DNA of 42,804 nucleotides, from the NCBI GenBank assembly GCA_017622505.1, contig JAGAQZ010000031.1, positions 1-42,804 on the forward strand, given 5' to 3'. Under the pieces are notes generated by a model. The model was not told the origin of the DNA and ran no database searches. It was given only the letters and a program-made list of their open reading frames with translations. A program made the translations under genes and the position numbers. Source of the DNA: Lachnospiraceae bacterium. Its GTDB lineage: Bacteria; Bacillota; Clostridia; Lachnospirales; Lachnospiraceae. Shown here piece after piece: positions 30,444 through 41,356 of the stretch; position 1 is the first letter of the stretch; every line of letters begins with the position of its first letter.

Positions 30444-31151
30444 CTAAGGAGTTTCAAAAATGTATTTTACAAATTCTACGGAAGTGTCTGTTCTCTCTGA
30501 AAAACTTACGATTGAAAGAATGACTTCCGCATCTTCATTATAGAGCCCTAATTCCTTTAAACGGGGCGCGTCCGTCACATAAACGCCGATGGGGTATTCT
30601 TTGTCGGACTCTTCATCATAGTAGTAGTAAATCAGTCCGGCCTCGTCCAATTCGGCAAACATTTCCTCGGTAAATAGAATATCCAAGGTTTTACCATAAA
30701 ATCCATTGATTACATAAAAGTCGATTTGCGCCTTGGAACCGATGAGCACATCCAAATTTCCTTCTTCACCGGCATGTACGATGTTCATATCGACTGCCAT
30801 ATCCAGCATATCGGTTGAGTCGGGATTGACTGCGTTGGAAGTATCGAATACTACCTGATATTCTTCGGTATCAATGCCCAACCTGTCGGCAAAACCACCG
30901 ATAAAAGTATCGATGGGCGTTAAGTCTTCACTCATATAATAGTTACTGCTTAAGGCGTAGGCGCAGAAACCGAAAGGCTTCGGTGCCAGAACCGTCTGCA
31001 ATAAAATAAAGTAGACTATGAAGGCAATTAAACCGATTGCCACGATGGTGTGTACTTTATAATAATGCCAGAAGTGTTTTACTTTCTTATCAAAAGGCAT
31101 TTCTTTGAAGTTTTTCTTATTTTCTTCGCGGATTTCATCTCTGATGGACAT
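30444..31151 (-). CDS. Hypothetical single-pass membrane protein
   Basis: A 235-residue protein: cytoplasmic basic start (DEIREENKKNFKEMPFDKKV), one membrane segment at about 36-56 and a 180-residue extracellular domain rich in Asp, Glu and Tyr with alternating strands (for example NLDVLIGSKAQIDFYVINGF). The ectodomain somewhat recalls a periplasmic-binding-like fold, but I would not assign it. The ATG has GAGGACACTTTT upstream. It lies 60 bp before the DUF6062 gene, same strand, probably cotranscribed. Confidence 0.7.
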   Translation of the reverse strand: MSIRDEIREENKKNFKEMPFDKKVKHFWHYYKVHTIVAIGLIAFIVYFILLQTVLAPKPFGFCAYALSSNYYMSEDLTPIDTFIGGFADRLGIDTEEYQVVFDTSNAVNPDSTDMLDMAVDMNIVHAGEEGNLDVLIGSKAQIDFYVINGFYGKTLDILFTEEMFAELDEAGLIYYYYDEESDKEYPIGVYVTDAPRLKELGLYNEDAEVILSIVSFSERTDTSVEFVKYIFETP

Positions 31152-31317
31152 AAAAGTGTCCTCGCTTTCCTTTATTTTCTATATATTTCTATATTTTACC
31201 TATTAAACAAAGTTATCTTAATATCAACAGGTCACAATGGTCAAGTTCATTTTAAGGCAGGTTTGTGCACAATTAGTGAAAATAATATAAAAAAAGAATA
31301 TTCGTCGCATTTTTGCC

Positions 31318-31346
31318 TTGAAACTTTTGTCGGAATGTACTATTAT
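31318..31346 (+). promoter_or_regulatory. Sigma-A promoter upstream of the DUF6106-like gene and guaB
   Basis: TTGAAA (31318-31323), 17-nt spacer, TATTAT (31341-31346). It lies 74 nt before the DUF6106-like start codon in the divergent intergenic region. Confidence 0.6.
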
Positions 31347-31419
31347 GTTAGAAATCATTAATTTTTTTATAATGATTTTCATTTAAATGGGGGATAAAGT
31401 CAAACATTGGGAGTGCGAA

Positions 31420-31923
31420 ATGAGCGAAGCTTTTAAGGAACTTTTGATTAAACAGAAAGAGAACAAGAAAGACAAGCTATTAGGCACGGGAATGGTGGTG
31501 GCAGCAGTCATTTCACTGGTCAGTGGATTACTTTTACACCCATTATTTCTTTTAGGGGCAGTAGCTTTCGGAATTTTATCCTATGTTGTATACTACCGTA
31601 AAATGAAGGTGGAATATGAGTACACCTACATGGACAGGGAGTTACGTATCGACCGTATCTACAACGAATCCAAACGTAAAAGTATCGCTGTATTAGATTT
31701 GAATAAAATGGAAATCCTTGCCAAGGAGACTTCTTATCATTTGGACGGTTATAAGAACAGACCGGTAAAAGAGTGGGATTTTTCCACAGGATTGGAAGAT
31801 AATGAAGATTTGGCAACTTATGTTATGTACTACGCAGGATCGGACAAGTACTATTTGTCCCTGAGCGAAGATTTTATGCAAACAATACGCCGGACAATGC
31901 CTCATAAGGTAAAGGCGGATTGA
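31420..31923 (+). CDS. DUF6106-like membrane protein
   Basis: A 167-residue protein with a cytoplasmic start (MSEAFKELLIKQKENKKDK), two membrane segments (about 21-57) and a cytoplasmic domain with YEYTYMDRELRIDRIYNESKRK, a PH-like strand pattern typical of DUF6106. I place the start at the ATG at 31420 since GGGAG lies 6 nt upstream; an ATG at 31387 has no ribosome site. It directly precedes guaB by 38 bp. Role unknown. Confidence 0.75.
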   Translation: MSEAFKELLIKQKENKKDKLLGTGMVVAAVISLVSGLLLHPLFLLGAVAFGILSYVVYYRKMKVEYEYTYMDRELRIDRIYNESKRKSIAVLDLNKMEILAKETSYHLDGYKNRPVKEWDFSTGLEDNEDLATYVMYYAGSDKYYLSLSEDFMQTIRRTMPHKVKAD

Positions 31924-31937
31924 TTATAAAACACTAA

Positions 31938-33416
<1,479 letters not shown>

Positions 33417-33424
33417 TAAATGTG

Positions 33425-33462
33425 AGCCGGATGAATCGGTGGCTTGGCCGATTGATCCGGCT
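33425..33462. other. Long hairpin after guaB
   Basis: AGCCGGAT/ATCCGGCT outer arms and AATCGG/CCGATT inner arms around an 8-nt loop, with one G-G mismatch. No T run follows, so it is probably an mRNA 3' stabiliser or factor-assisted stop rather than a standard terminator. Confidence 0.55.
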
Positions 33463-33513
33463 ACTTAAGTCATAACGAATTTGTTAAAAATAAAATATTT
33501 GGAGGTTTTACTG

Positions 33514-33882
33514 ATGAGAGCACAGCATGCGACAGAATGCGAGTTGCTGGTTATGAAGTGCGTATGGATGAATCCCGATAAGGAGTTATCGATGCCTGCT
33601 ATCAATGAACTGGTAAACAAGACCTATGACAAAGATTGGGCTCCGCAGACAGTTTCTACATTTTTGAAGAGACTGCGTAACCGAGGATTCTTAGAGGCTG
33701 AACGACGCGGACGTTCTTTTGTGTATCACAGCTTAATTGATGCAGAAGAGTACAAAGCCGCAACAGTTATGGACTGCTGTGAATTCTGGTGCAACGGTGA
33801 TGCAGCAAAGATGCTTGAAATTGTAAAAAACGACAGAGGTCTCTCTCAAGAAGAGGTCGAGAAAATAAAAGCACTTTTTTAA
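33514..33882 (+). CDS. BlaI/MecI/CopY-family repressor, stand-alone
   Basis: A 122-residue winged-helix repressor: ATECELLVMKCVWM, then AINELVNKTYDKDWAPQTVSTFLKRL (recognition helix) and the wing NRGFLEAERRGRSFVYH. The C-terminal half carries VMDCCEFWCNGDAAKMLE, three cysteines that could bind metal or sense redox state. The ATG at 33514 has TTGGAGG 8 nt upstream. No BlaR1 partner is next to it; its own terminator follows, and the second BlaI operon downstream has separate operators. Confidence 0.88.
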   Translation: MRAQHATECELLVMKCVWMNPDKELSMPAINELVNKTYDKDWAPQTVSTFLKRLRNRGFLEAERRGRSFVYHSLIDAEEYKAATVMDCCEFWCNGDAAKMLEIVKNDRGLSQEEVEKIKALF

Positions 33883-33899
33883 GCATATTTATTTTCGGT

Positions 33900-33942
33900 A
33901 AAAAAGAGGTCCGTCCCGGGGTAGGGGATGGTCCTCTTTTTT
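33900..33942 (+). terminator. Terminator after the first BlaI gene
   Basis: AAAAAAGAGG and CCTCTTTTTT arms enclose a second small hairpin (TCCC/GGGA); the T run gives a strong rightward stop. Confidence 0.85.
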
Positions 33943-33953
33943 ATATTATATTC

Positions 33954-34008
33954 TTGACATACATATTCGGCAGATGTAGAATGAAAATATATTCGGCAAA
34001 TGCCGAAT
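33954..34008 (+). promoter_or_regulatory. Promoter and twin operators of the second BlaI operon
   Basis: TTGACA (33954-33959), 17-nt spacer, TAGAAT (33977-33982). Operator one, ATTCGGCAGATGTAGAAT (33965-33982), covers the spacer and -10. Operator two, ATTCGGCAAATGCCGAAT (33991-34008), is a perfect palindrome in the early transcript. The half-site ATTCGGCA differs from the TACA-type boxes of classical BlaI/MecI, although operator one contains ATGTAG. Confidence 0.88.
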
Positions 34009-34061
34009 GATAAAAGCAGAAAGATTCGTTCCTACACATAGGAAGATTTAAGGAGAAAAAG

Positions 34062-34439
34062 ATGAAGCGTTTACCGGATTCCGAACTGGAAATTATGATG
34101 ATTATTTGGGAGCTTGATAAGCCCGTTACAAGATTTGAGATTGAAGAGAAGATGGAGGGGGAGAGAAAATTGTCGCCTACCACGATTTTATCCTTTTTAT
34201 CAAGGTTACAGGAGAAAGGCTTCCTTGCGGTTGAGAAAGAGGGCAAGAATAATATCTACGTAGCGCTGGTGGAAAAAGAAGCTTACATACAACGGGAGAG
34301 CAGGAACATATTAAAGCGCTTGTATCAGAATTCGGCAAAGCACTTCCTGGCGGCGTTATATGACGGGGACGGACTGTCGGACGAAGAGTTAGAGGAACTG
34401 GAAGAATTTATTCGAAATAAGAGGAATAGCGATGACTAA
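34062..34439 (+). CDS. BlaI/MecI-family repressor of the BlaR1-like operon
   Basis: A 125-residue winged-helix repressor: LPDSELEIMMIIWELDKPVT, TTILSFLSRLQEKGFLAVEKEG with the recognition helix and wing, and a helical C-terminal dimerisation part ending in an acidic EELEELEEF segment. The ATG follows AAGGAGAAAAAG. The gene overlaps the next by 8 bp, so repressor, anchored protein and protease are one operon. It most likely represses itself through the two operators upstream, and is relieved by the BlaR1-like protease. Confidence 0.92.
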   Translation: MKRLPDSELEIMMIIWELDKPVTRFEIEEKMEGERKLSPTTILSFLSRLQEKGFLAVEKEGKNNIYVALVEKEAYIQRESRNILKRLYQNSAKHFLAALYDGDGLSDEELEELEEFIRNKRNSDD

Positions 34440-35988
34440 AAAGATCTTAATTACAATCGGAGTGATATTAGCTGCAGTGGTGCTGATTGTGGTTCTGCTG
34501 GTAGTGGCGTTGCTTTGGGGCTTATATTACATTACGGAATTGGAAGAAACGAAAGTAAATGAATTTTACAGTGATGACGGGAAGTATACGTTAACCATGT
34601 ATGAGGTGGGAGACGCTGATTTTCCTTTTGGTTCCGTAAACGGCAAATTCGTATTAAAAGATAATACCGGGGATGTTATCAATACCTGCAAATTCTCGGT
34701 AGCAGATGACGGCGCCGGCTTAAAGGGCAATGTTCCTGCGATTCGCTGGACAGATAATTCTGTTATGGCCATTGTCAGCGGAAGCGAGCAAAAGGACCAA
34801 CTCTATATTATGTATTATGACGGCACATCGGAGGATAGGCAGAGTAGTGGCTGGTATACCACGGAAGAACTGACCGCTTTGGTAAAAGATGCCTATGGTG
34901 AGAATGCGGAGTATGTGAGGACGGTAGAACCAAGCAATCAAATCTATACCGGAAACGGGCCTTATGTTGAACCGACAGAAGGGTATCACGTGTTCCGGAT
35001 AAAAGTGGATACGCCGGAAGAAGGAACCTTTGAATTCCGCGTAAGTGAGGATAAAGGCGTATTGGTGAGTAATTATATTTCGGAATATTTTAAATATACG
35101 ACTGATTGTTTTGTGGCGCAGAATGATGTGTTGATGGAATGGGAAAAGTATGGGACCGATGCGAAAGTACGATATATTCCGGAATTTCATGCACAAATCG
35201 AAAATGACCGTCAGCAGATGGAATTTAGCGGTATGATTTGTGATTATGTAGAATATTGTAAGGCTGTTGATGCGTTGGCAACGGAGAATGAGTGGTTTGA
35301 GCAATTTGATTTTTTAATCAGTGGCAAACCCGGTACGCTTAAGCCGACGATTACCATTGACCGGTATGACAGAACCTTGTTTTATAATGAAGTGTATCAG
35401 AAGGTTGATGATTCGTTAAGAAACAACCTAAACATAGTAGGGCAGGAAGAAGACACAGATGTGCCAAGCGAGGAAGTTTTGGCAGACTGGCTAAGCAGAG
35501 AGCCTGCGTGTACGTTTACGATGGAAGAGGGTATGGAACTTCGCCTGGTAGCTGTGGATAGGGTGACCGGAAATGATTACTACGCCTTGATTGGGACCTA
35601 TGACGGAGAGAGCTGTGCATTTTATAATACGAATCCCTATAACAACAGGGGCGGTCTTGCTACAGGAATGTTGTTTGTGGATGAGAAGGTCGGTTTTATT
35701 ACCATAAGCTGGGGTGGTGAAGAAGAGGGTGCTGTTTATCGTACGGAGGACGGCGGTAAAACCTTTGAACTTTCCCACATTCCTTCGCCTTTGATTGAGG
35801 CAGAGAACGGAACCTTTTATAATCCTTTTGTTTTGCCGGAGAAGATTTATGAAAAAGATGGCCTTCTGTATCTGGAAGTCAGTCAGGGCGCTAATAAAAC
35901 ATACGAGAGTGAGCAGGGATATTGTAAGGGCTTATACAGTTCGGATGATTTAGGCCTGCATTGGGACTATGTGGGAGAAATCTATTAA
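34432..35988 (+). CDS. Membrane-anchored extracellular protein of the BlaI/BlaR1-like operon
   Basis: A 518-residue protein with one N-terminal membrane segment (about 5-32) and a large ectodomain. The C-terminal part has GAVYRTEDGGKTFELSHIP and GLYSSDDLGLHWDYVGEIY, each carrying the S/T-x-D-x-G-x-x-W/F (Asp-box/BNR-like) pattern typical of beta-propeller blades. The start codon lies within the repressor gene, with GAGG 7 nt upstream. Its place between repressor and sensor suggests it is the regulated product or a signal-binding partner. Ligand unknown. Confidence 0.7.
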   Translation: MTKKILITIGVILAAVVLIVVLLVVALLWGLYYITELEETKVNEFYSDDGKYTLTMYEVGDADFPFGSVNGKFVLKDNTGDVINTCKFSVADDGAGLKGNVPAIRWTDNSVMAIVSGSEQKDQLYIMYYDGTSEDRQSSGWYTTEELTALVKDAYGENAEYVRTVEPSNQIYTGNGPYVEPTEGYHVFRIKVDTPEEGTFEFRVSEDKGVLVSNYISEYFKYTTDCFVAQNDVLMEWEKYGTDAKVRYIPEFHAQIENDRQQMEFSGMICDYVEYCKAVDALATENEWFEQFDFLISGKPGTLKPTITIDRYDRTLFYNEVYQKVDDSLRNNLNIVGQEEDTDVPSEEVLADWLSREPACTFTMEEGMELRLVAVDRVTGNDYYALIGTYDGESCAFYNTNPYNNRGGLATGMLFVDEKVGFITISWGGEEEGAVYRTEDGGKTFELSHIPSPLIEAENGTFYNPFVLPEKIYEKDGLLYLEVSQGANKTYESEQGYCKGLYSSDDLGLHWDYVGEIY

Positions 35989-36006
35989 ATATTGGAGATG
36001 GCAGCT

Positions 36007-39000
36007 ATGAGAAACATTTTATTTGATGTTCTTGAAATTAATATTGTAATGACTTTGGTTATCGTATTATTGTGCCTTTTCGCAGGGAAAATCCGTAAAA
36101 GATACGGCGCGATATGGCTGAAACTGATGTGGATTGTGCTTATGGTGCGTCTGTTGATTCCTTATAATTTCTCGCTGCCGGTTACGGAGTTTCGCCTTTT
36201 TAATATGCCCGGATTCGAGCAGGAGATTGCGGAGAATGCCGGGAGCAATGTATTAAATAATAATGAACAGAATGTTTGGCCGGAGTTGAATGGGGATGTT
36301 ATGCAATCAGATGGCGTTTCCCAGAATGTGTCTAATGATAATACGGACCCTTATGTGCAGGAGAATAATTTCGGTGGCGAAGGTAGTCAGATGAATTCTG
36401 AAGGTGGTGCCGGGGATACTGCTGTGATGAATCCTGAGAATGCAGAAGGTAATGCCGGAGGAATGAATTCCGAGAATCCGGGTAGCAATGCGGAAGGCGA
36501 AGAATATACTGACGTAGGAAGTACGAATCATATTGTGACAGATGTTGCGGATGGGGCTGAAGATGCGCGTAAGCCGGGCGTATTCCGCTATACGGATATT
36601 CTTTTATACATATGGCTTATGGGGATTGGAGGCAGTGCAGTATATCACGTAGCGGTTTACTTAGTGATGCGCCGTACGTATATGAAAGATTTAGAGCCTG
36701 TTCAAAATGCATCTTTACAGGAAGAAATCGACAAACTGCAAAACAAATATCTTGGACAGAAAAAGCTTACCGTTTACGAGAGCAAGCAGGTGCAAAGTCC
36801 GCTGATTACAGGCATTTTACACCCTAAATTAATAATTCCGTCCTATGAAGGCGATTGGAATGCAGATGAGTTGGAACTGATTACCGCCCATGAATTATGC
36901 CATTATCGTAAAAAAGACTTGTGGCTTAAAATGCTTATGCTGGCAGTGACTTGTTTTAACTGGTTTAACCCTGCCGTTTATATGATGAAAAAGCAGTTTT
37001 ACTATGATATGGAACTGGTATGTGATGAAAGCGTAATGCGTGGCAGAAGCAAGGAAGAGAAGGAAACTTATGCCAAAATCCTTATGTCTTATGCGGGTAA
37101 AGGGCGCAGAAACTATACTTTTATGTCGGGACTGGCAGCAGGTAGTAAATTGACCAAAAACAGGATTTATCATATCTGGGAAGATGGCAAAAAGAAAAAG
37201 GGTGTGGTTGTTTTTGCAACGGTTCTGGTGGGATTTATAGGCATTGGTTTGTTTGTGTCCTGCGGATATAAACCGGGAGAGGTTGGAAACAGTGTTCTGT
37301 TTAACGGCGCTTTTATACAAGGCGTGGCAGGCTGGGGAAATCCGGGAAACAACGATGCTTATGAAAACATTGATTTCAATTATAACAACGAACATAACAA
37401 AATGGTACGTGTCTATGATGATAAAACTTACGTGGCAAGAAACGATGGAATTTATGTTATGGAAGGCGGCGAATTAAAGTGTCTTTATGAGAATTCGTAT
37501 AATTATCATAGGGGATTTGATATTTATGATGATGCGATTTATTTCACAGGTTCTGTTCCGGGCGGTGAAGAAAGACAGGGCACTGTATACCGAATGGATT
37601 TGGATACCTATGAGGTAAGAGATGTTCTGCCTGCAGATAGTGAAGTATTTTACGGTTTATATACGATTACTATACACGAAGGAAATCTCTATACTGCTAA
37701 TACAGAAGGGTATATTGGCTTTGCGTTGGATGAAAACGGAATGGCAACTGAGAGGATTGTTGAAACAGCAGAGGATTTCCTGTATAAAGAGTTTAATGAA
37801 ATCGCGAAGTTGGAAATGGAAAAATACGTTTATGATCCGTCAACAGCAGAAGGACAGGAGATACGCGAGCAACTTCTTCAAGCCTATTATCCGGCGATTG
37901 ATTATGTAGCTTGTGCAGAAATGCTGGACGGAAAGTATGTAGTAAAACAATATAACGACGAATCTACCTATAATGTTTTTCTGGTAGATGAAAATGAAAA
38001 TTATACTTTATTAAGTCAGTATGGATATATCTATCCTGTTTTGGTTACCGAACAGGGCATATATTATTCACCGGATTTGAGAGGTGATATTTACTATATG
38101 ACCTATGATGGAAGTATCAATCAGTGTGTATTTGATAAACCGGGTAATTGGGATAGTGTCTATATGATTACCTATGATGCGCAGTATTTATATTTCACAA
38201 CGGAGATAACTGTTGGAGGTGCTGTTGATAATATCACCAAAACATATATTGTGAGAGTGCCAAGAAATGGTGGTAAGTATGAAGCAGTATATGAAGTGCA
38301 AGGCGATTACAGTCCGTATATTCATTTGCCCGGTGAGTGCGGAATTGACTCGGAATATATGTATTTTTATGAACAATATGACGGAAACAGTTTTATAAAA
38401 TTAGAGCCTGTAGAGATTGCTGAGGCAGAGTTACATTCCTTTAAGCAGGCAGAAGTTGCCTGTGTACCTGAGGTTGAAATTTATTCGTTTGAAAATGCCA
38501 AGGCATTAGGGCAGTCGTGGGAAATATACGGTTCTGCAAGCGGCACACCGGCAACCTGGCATATCATAGAGATAGAGGGTATAGAGTACTTTTATGTGGA
38601 GCATGAACTCAATGGTCAAATGGTTACGGCATTGTATAACTATGCAATTTCAGGTGAACAGTATTCTCTTGCTAATGGTATTCGGGTTGGTGATCCTGCG
38701 GAAGAAATTTTCACAAGATATCCTAATATGGCTAAAATATATTTTCAGGATGAATACATTACTTTGCCCAAGGGTTGCCTTGGATGGAGTGGTGCTACCT
38801 ATCCGCATAGTTATGTGGGATGGGATGAAAATTATGAATATATAGATGGTGATTATAATTGGACCAACCAATTTGATTATGCCATCGTGGGTAATGTGGT
38901 TCGAGATAATGACATAGAAGAACCATTGTATGTGGCATTATTGGTAAAAGATGAATTTGTGGAGGCGATTACATTTTACAGTCCTACAGACGGTCCGGGA

Positions 39001-39693
39001 ATTTTTAATTACGAAGCGGAGATTGCAGGAAACGCTGAGGAATCTTATTTGACACAGGTGGAAGACCCTGTATACAGGGATTTAATTACCGAGATGTTAG
39101 ATACCGGCAAATTCCCTGCCGGAGGAAGTGAGTGGAATGGAAATCCGTATGACAGTTATTATGCTATCAAAGATGTAGATATGGATAATAAAGAAGAGCT
39201 GGTTATCAATTGGGCTGGGGCGAATTTTTCGGTAATTTATATCTATGATTATGACAGAGAAACGAAAGAAGCGTACATTCAGCATGATGGATATAATGAT
39301 ATGGTTATGTATGACGGCGGATATATTATCGAAGCGAATTCGCATAATCAGGGGCGTTCAAGCTTGGATAATTTCTGGCCATACAGTATAAAGGCGTATG
39401 ATTCGCAGAATGATGTCTACGAACATATTGCAAACATAGATGCCTGGACGGATAACTGTGACTGGTTCGAACCGGAATTTCCGGAAAGTAAAGATGCGGA
39501 CGGTGACGGTGTCGTGTACTATAGCTGGACTGCAGAGAACTGGAATAATCCAACGGATATAATGGATAATGCGGAATATAAACAATTTTATGAAAAATAT
39601 ACGAGTGGTAATCCACTAATAATTGAGTGGAAACGCATTATTTCGGAAGATGAGTATTATGAGTTGTATCCGCAGCCGGAGGCGAATGGATAA
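36007..39693 (+). CDS. Giant BlaR1-like M56 membrane protease/sensor
   Basis: A 1228-residue protein, about twice the length of BlaR1. Membrane segments near 7-26 and 34-50 precede an Asn/Gly/Glu-rich low-complexity loop (about 80-185) and a third segment. The M56 zinc protease core follows: ITAHELCHYRKKDLW (HExxH type) and ELVCDESVMRG. A fourth segment near 395-415 leads to an 800-residue external part. That part lacks the penicillin-binding domain of BlaR1 and instead looks like propeller repeats (DUF5050-like) followed by a C-terminal domain with DVDMDNKEE. The ATG at 36007 was chosen since GGAG lies 9 nt before it. It would sense something outside and cleave the BlaI-type repressor. The signal is not a beta-lactam on this evidence. 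Confidence 0.85.
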   Translation: MRNILFDVLEINIVMTLVIVLLCLFAGKIRKRYGAIWLKLMWIVLMVRLLIPYNFSLPVTEFRLFNMPGFEQEIAENAGSNVLNNNEQNVWPELNGDVMQSDGVSQNVSNDNTDPYVQENNFGGEGSQMNSEGGAGDTAVMNPENAEGNAGGMNSENPGSNAEGEEYTDVGSTNHIVTDVADGAEDARKPGVFRYTDILLYIWLMGIGGSAVYHVAVYLVMRRTYMKDLEPVQNASLQEEIDKLQNKYLGQKKLTVYESKQVQSPLITGILHPKLIIPSYEGDWNADELELITAHELCHYRKKDLWLKMLMLAVTCFNWFNPAVYMMKKQFYYDMELVCDESVMRGRSKEEKETYAKILMSYAGKGRRNYTFMSGLAAGSKLTKNRIYHIWEDGKKKKGVVVFATVLVGFIGIGLFVSCGYKPGEVGNSVLFNGAFIQGVAGWGNPGNNDAYENIDFNYNNEHNKMVRVYDDKTYVARNDGIYVMEGGELKCLYENSYNYHRGFDIYDDAIYFTGSVPGGEERQGTVYRMDLDTYEVRDVLPADSEVFYGLYTITIHEGNLYTANTEGYIGFALDENGMATERIVETAEDFLYKEFNEIAKLEMEKYVYDPSTAEGQEIREQLLQAYYPAIDYVACAEMLDGKYVVKQYNDESTYNVFLVDENENYTLLSQYGYIYPVLVTEQGIYYSPDLRGDIYYMTYDGSINQCVFDKPGNWDSVYMITYDAQYLYFTTEITVGGAVDNITKTYIVRVPRNGGKYEAVYEVQGDYSPYIHLPGECGIDSEYMYFYEQYDGNSFIKLEPVEIAEAELHSFKQAEVACVPEVEIYSFENAKALGQSWEIYGSASGTPATWHIIEIEGIEYFYVEHELNGQMVTALYNYAISGEQYSLANGIRVGDPAEEIFTRYPNMAKIYFQDEYITLPKGCLGWSGATYPHSYVGWDENYEYIDGDYNWTNQFDYAIVGNVVRDNDIEEPLYVALLVKDEFVEAITFYSPTDGPGIFNYEAEIAGNAEESYLTQVEDPVYRDLITEMLDTGKFPAGGSEWNGNPYDSYYAIKDVDMDNKEELVINWAGANFSVIYIYDYDRETKEAYIQHDGYNDMVMYDGGYIIEANSHNQGRSSLDNFWPYSIKAYDSQNDVYEHIANIDAWTDNCDWFEPEFPESKDADGDGVVYYSWTAENWNNPTDIMDNAEYKQFYEKYTSGNPLIIEWKRIISEDEYYELYPQPEANG

Positions 39694-39764
39694 TGTCAGG
39701 ACTGAGCTTTAAGTTATTTTTTGTGTATACAAAATGGTAAATCAGAATTTTAGGAGGGGATTTT

Positions 39765-40628
39765 ATGAGGAAAATAAAAATAGCAGCTTTAATGCTTATT
39801 TGTATGTTTGGATTAGTAGCTTGCACAGCATCAGAACAGGAGATTACAGAAGAGAACTCCGTTGTTGAACAAGAGAGTGTTGTTGATAGTGAAGACAATA
39901 TTTCCGAAGATGTAGCAGTTGATATTGATGAGAATAATGAAATGGTTGAATCATCAGAAATGCTGTTACAAGATGAAGATGTCCAAAGCATTACAATAGA
40001 TTTGTCCGACGTGAAAGAAACCTATGCAGAAGGCGATGCTGTTACACCATTAAATTTGAAAATCGTATCAGAAGAAGATAATGGTATTACCTGGGCAGAA
40101 GACTGGTATTATGAAAAAGACTTGTCGTTACCGATGATTGAAGATGAATGCAATCATTTTTATGATGATATGTACGAGTATATGTGGATTAACGAAAGTC
40201 TTGAAATTTATGAGAAGGAAAGCGGAAAACATATATATTCATTGACATATAAGACAGACCCCTATTTTTATGATTGGAATAATGCTTACTTGAAAGATGG
40301 TATATTATATGGAGCAAGTGTTATAAATGGTTACGCATCTCCTGATACCTGTTTTATGTTTGCTTATGATTTGGATAACGAAGAACTGCTTTGGAGAAGT
40401 GCCAGCCAGTCGTATAATACGCTGAATTTTATTGTAAAAGAAGACATTATAATATGTGGATATGGTTTTACGGCAGAGAAGGATTATTTATATCAGATAA
40501 ATATGAATACGGGAGAAATCATTGATAAACTTGAACTTAAGAAGAAGCCTGATCTGCTTGTGGAACAAGGTGGTAAAATCTATGTTCATACCTATAGTTA
40601 TGATTATGTAATAGAAATAGATTCATAA
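39765..40628 (+). CDS. Lipoprotein with propeller-like domain
   Basis: A 287-residue secreted lipoprotein: MRKIKIAALMLICMFGLVAC is a signal peptide with lipobox LVAC at 17-20. A Glu/Asp/Ser-rich linker (about 23-70) leads to a domain with strand-rich units such as LEIYEKESGKHIYSLTYK and MNTGEIIDKLELKKK, which recall PQQ-like propeller blades. The ATG has AGGAGGGGATTTT upstream. It lies 71 bp after the M56 sensor on the same strand and may be part of its regulon or signalling complex. Confidence 0.7.
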   Translation: MRKIKIAALMLICMFGLVACTASEQEITEENSVVEQESVVDSEDNISEDVAVDIDENNEMVESSEMLLQDEDVQSITIDLSDVKETYAEGDAVTPLNLKIVSEEDNGITWAEDWYYEKDLSLPMIEDECNHFYDDMYEYMWINESLEIYEKESGKHIYSLTYKTDPYFYDWNNAYLKDGILYGASVINGYASPDTCFMFAYDLDNEELLWRSASQSYNTLNFIVKEDIIICGYGFTAEKDYLYQINMNTGEIIDKLELKKKPDLLVEQGGKIYVHTYSYDYVIEIDS

Positions 40629-40711
40629 ATTTTCGTCAAAATGATTGTATCTTTCGCATAATAGGAATAAAGTAGTAAATAAGAAAAAATGAAAAATAAC
40701 GAGGTAAAAAT

Positions 40712-41341
40712 ATGAAAGTTTTATTGGTATGCGGAAGTCCCCACAAAGAGGGGTGCACACACACTGCATTGGCGGAAGTGGCGAAAACATTACAGGAAGA
40801 AGGTATTGAAACCAAAGAAGTATGGATTGGAAATAAGCCGGTGGGCGGTTGTACGGCCTGCGGTGCCTGCGCAAAGCTTGGCAAATGTATGTATGATGAT
40901 GTAGTAAACGAAGTGCTGGCAGAAATCGATACATATGATGGTTTTATTTTTGGCACGCCGGTATATTATGCATCGCCCAACGGAAGTATGTTGGGATTTA
41001 TGGACCGCCTTTTTTATGCAGGTGCGTCGAAAATGGCTTACAAGCCTGCGGCAGCAGTGGCGTCTGCAAGACGTGGCGGTACTACGGCGACTTTTGATGC
41101 TATGAATAAGTATTTTACCATTAATAATATGCCTGTGGTATCTTCGCGCTACTGGAATATGGTGCATGGCGCAAACAATAAGGGCGAGGATGTTTTACAG
41201 GACGCAGAGGGCTTACAGACAATGCGTTATTTGGGACGCAATATGGCTTGGCTTTTAAAGTGTATTGAGGCCGGTAAAAAGGCGGGCATTGATGCACCGA
41301 AGCCGGAAGAAACGAAGATTTTTACGAATTTTATCCGATAA
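40712..41341 (+). CDS. Flavodoxin-fold NAD(P)H-dependent oxidoreductase
   Basis: A 209-residue FMN-binding reductase. LLVCGSPHKEGCTHTAL is the phosphate-binding loop of the flavodoxin-like family, and GTPVYYASPNGSMLGFMDR is the second FMN-contact motif. The segment GGCTACGACAKLGKC (about 46-60) carries four cysteines in the pattern found in iron-sulfur flavoprotein-like members of anaerobes. The ATG has CGAGGTAAAAAT upstream. Substrate unknown; electron transfer or redox-stress roles are common in the family. Confidence 0.88.
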   Translation: MKVLLVCGSPHKEGCTHTALAEVAKTLQEEGIETKEVWIGNKPVGGCTACGACAKLGKCMYDDVVNEVLAEIDTYDGFIFGTPVYYASPNGSMLGFMDRLFYAGASKMAYKPAAAVASARRGGTTATFDAMNKYFTINNMPVVSSRYWNMVHGANNKGEDVLQDAEGLQTMRYLGRNMAWLLKCIEAGKKAGIDAPKPEETKIFTNFIR

Positions 41342-41356
41342 GATAAGGTGAGAAAT

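Noticed and set aside
33425-33462. Calling the guaB downstream hairpin a rho-independent terminator
   Set aside because: The stem is strong but no T run follows; listed as a hairpin only.
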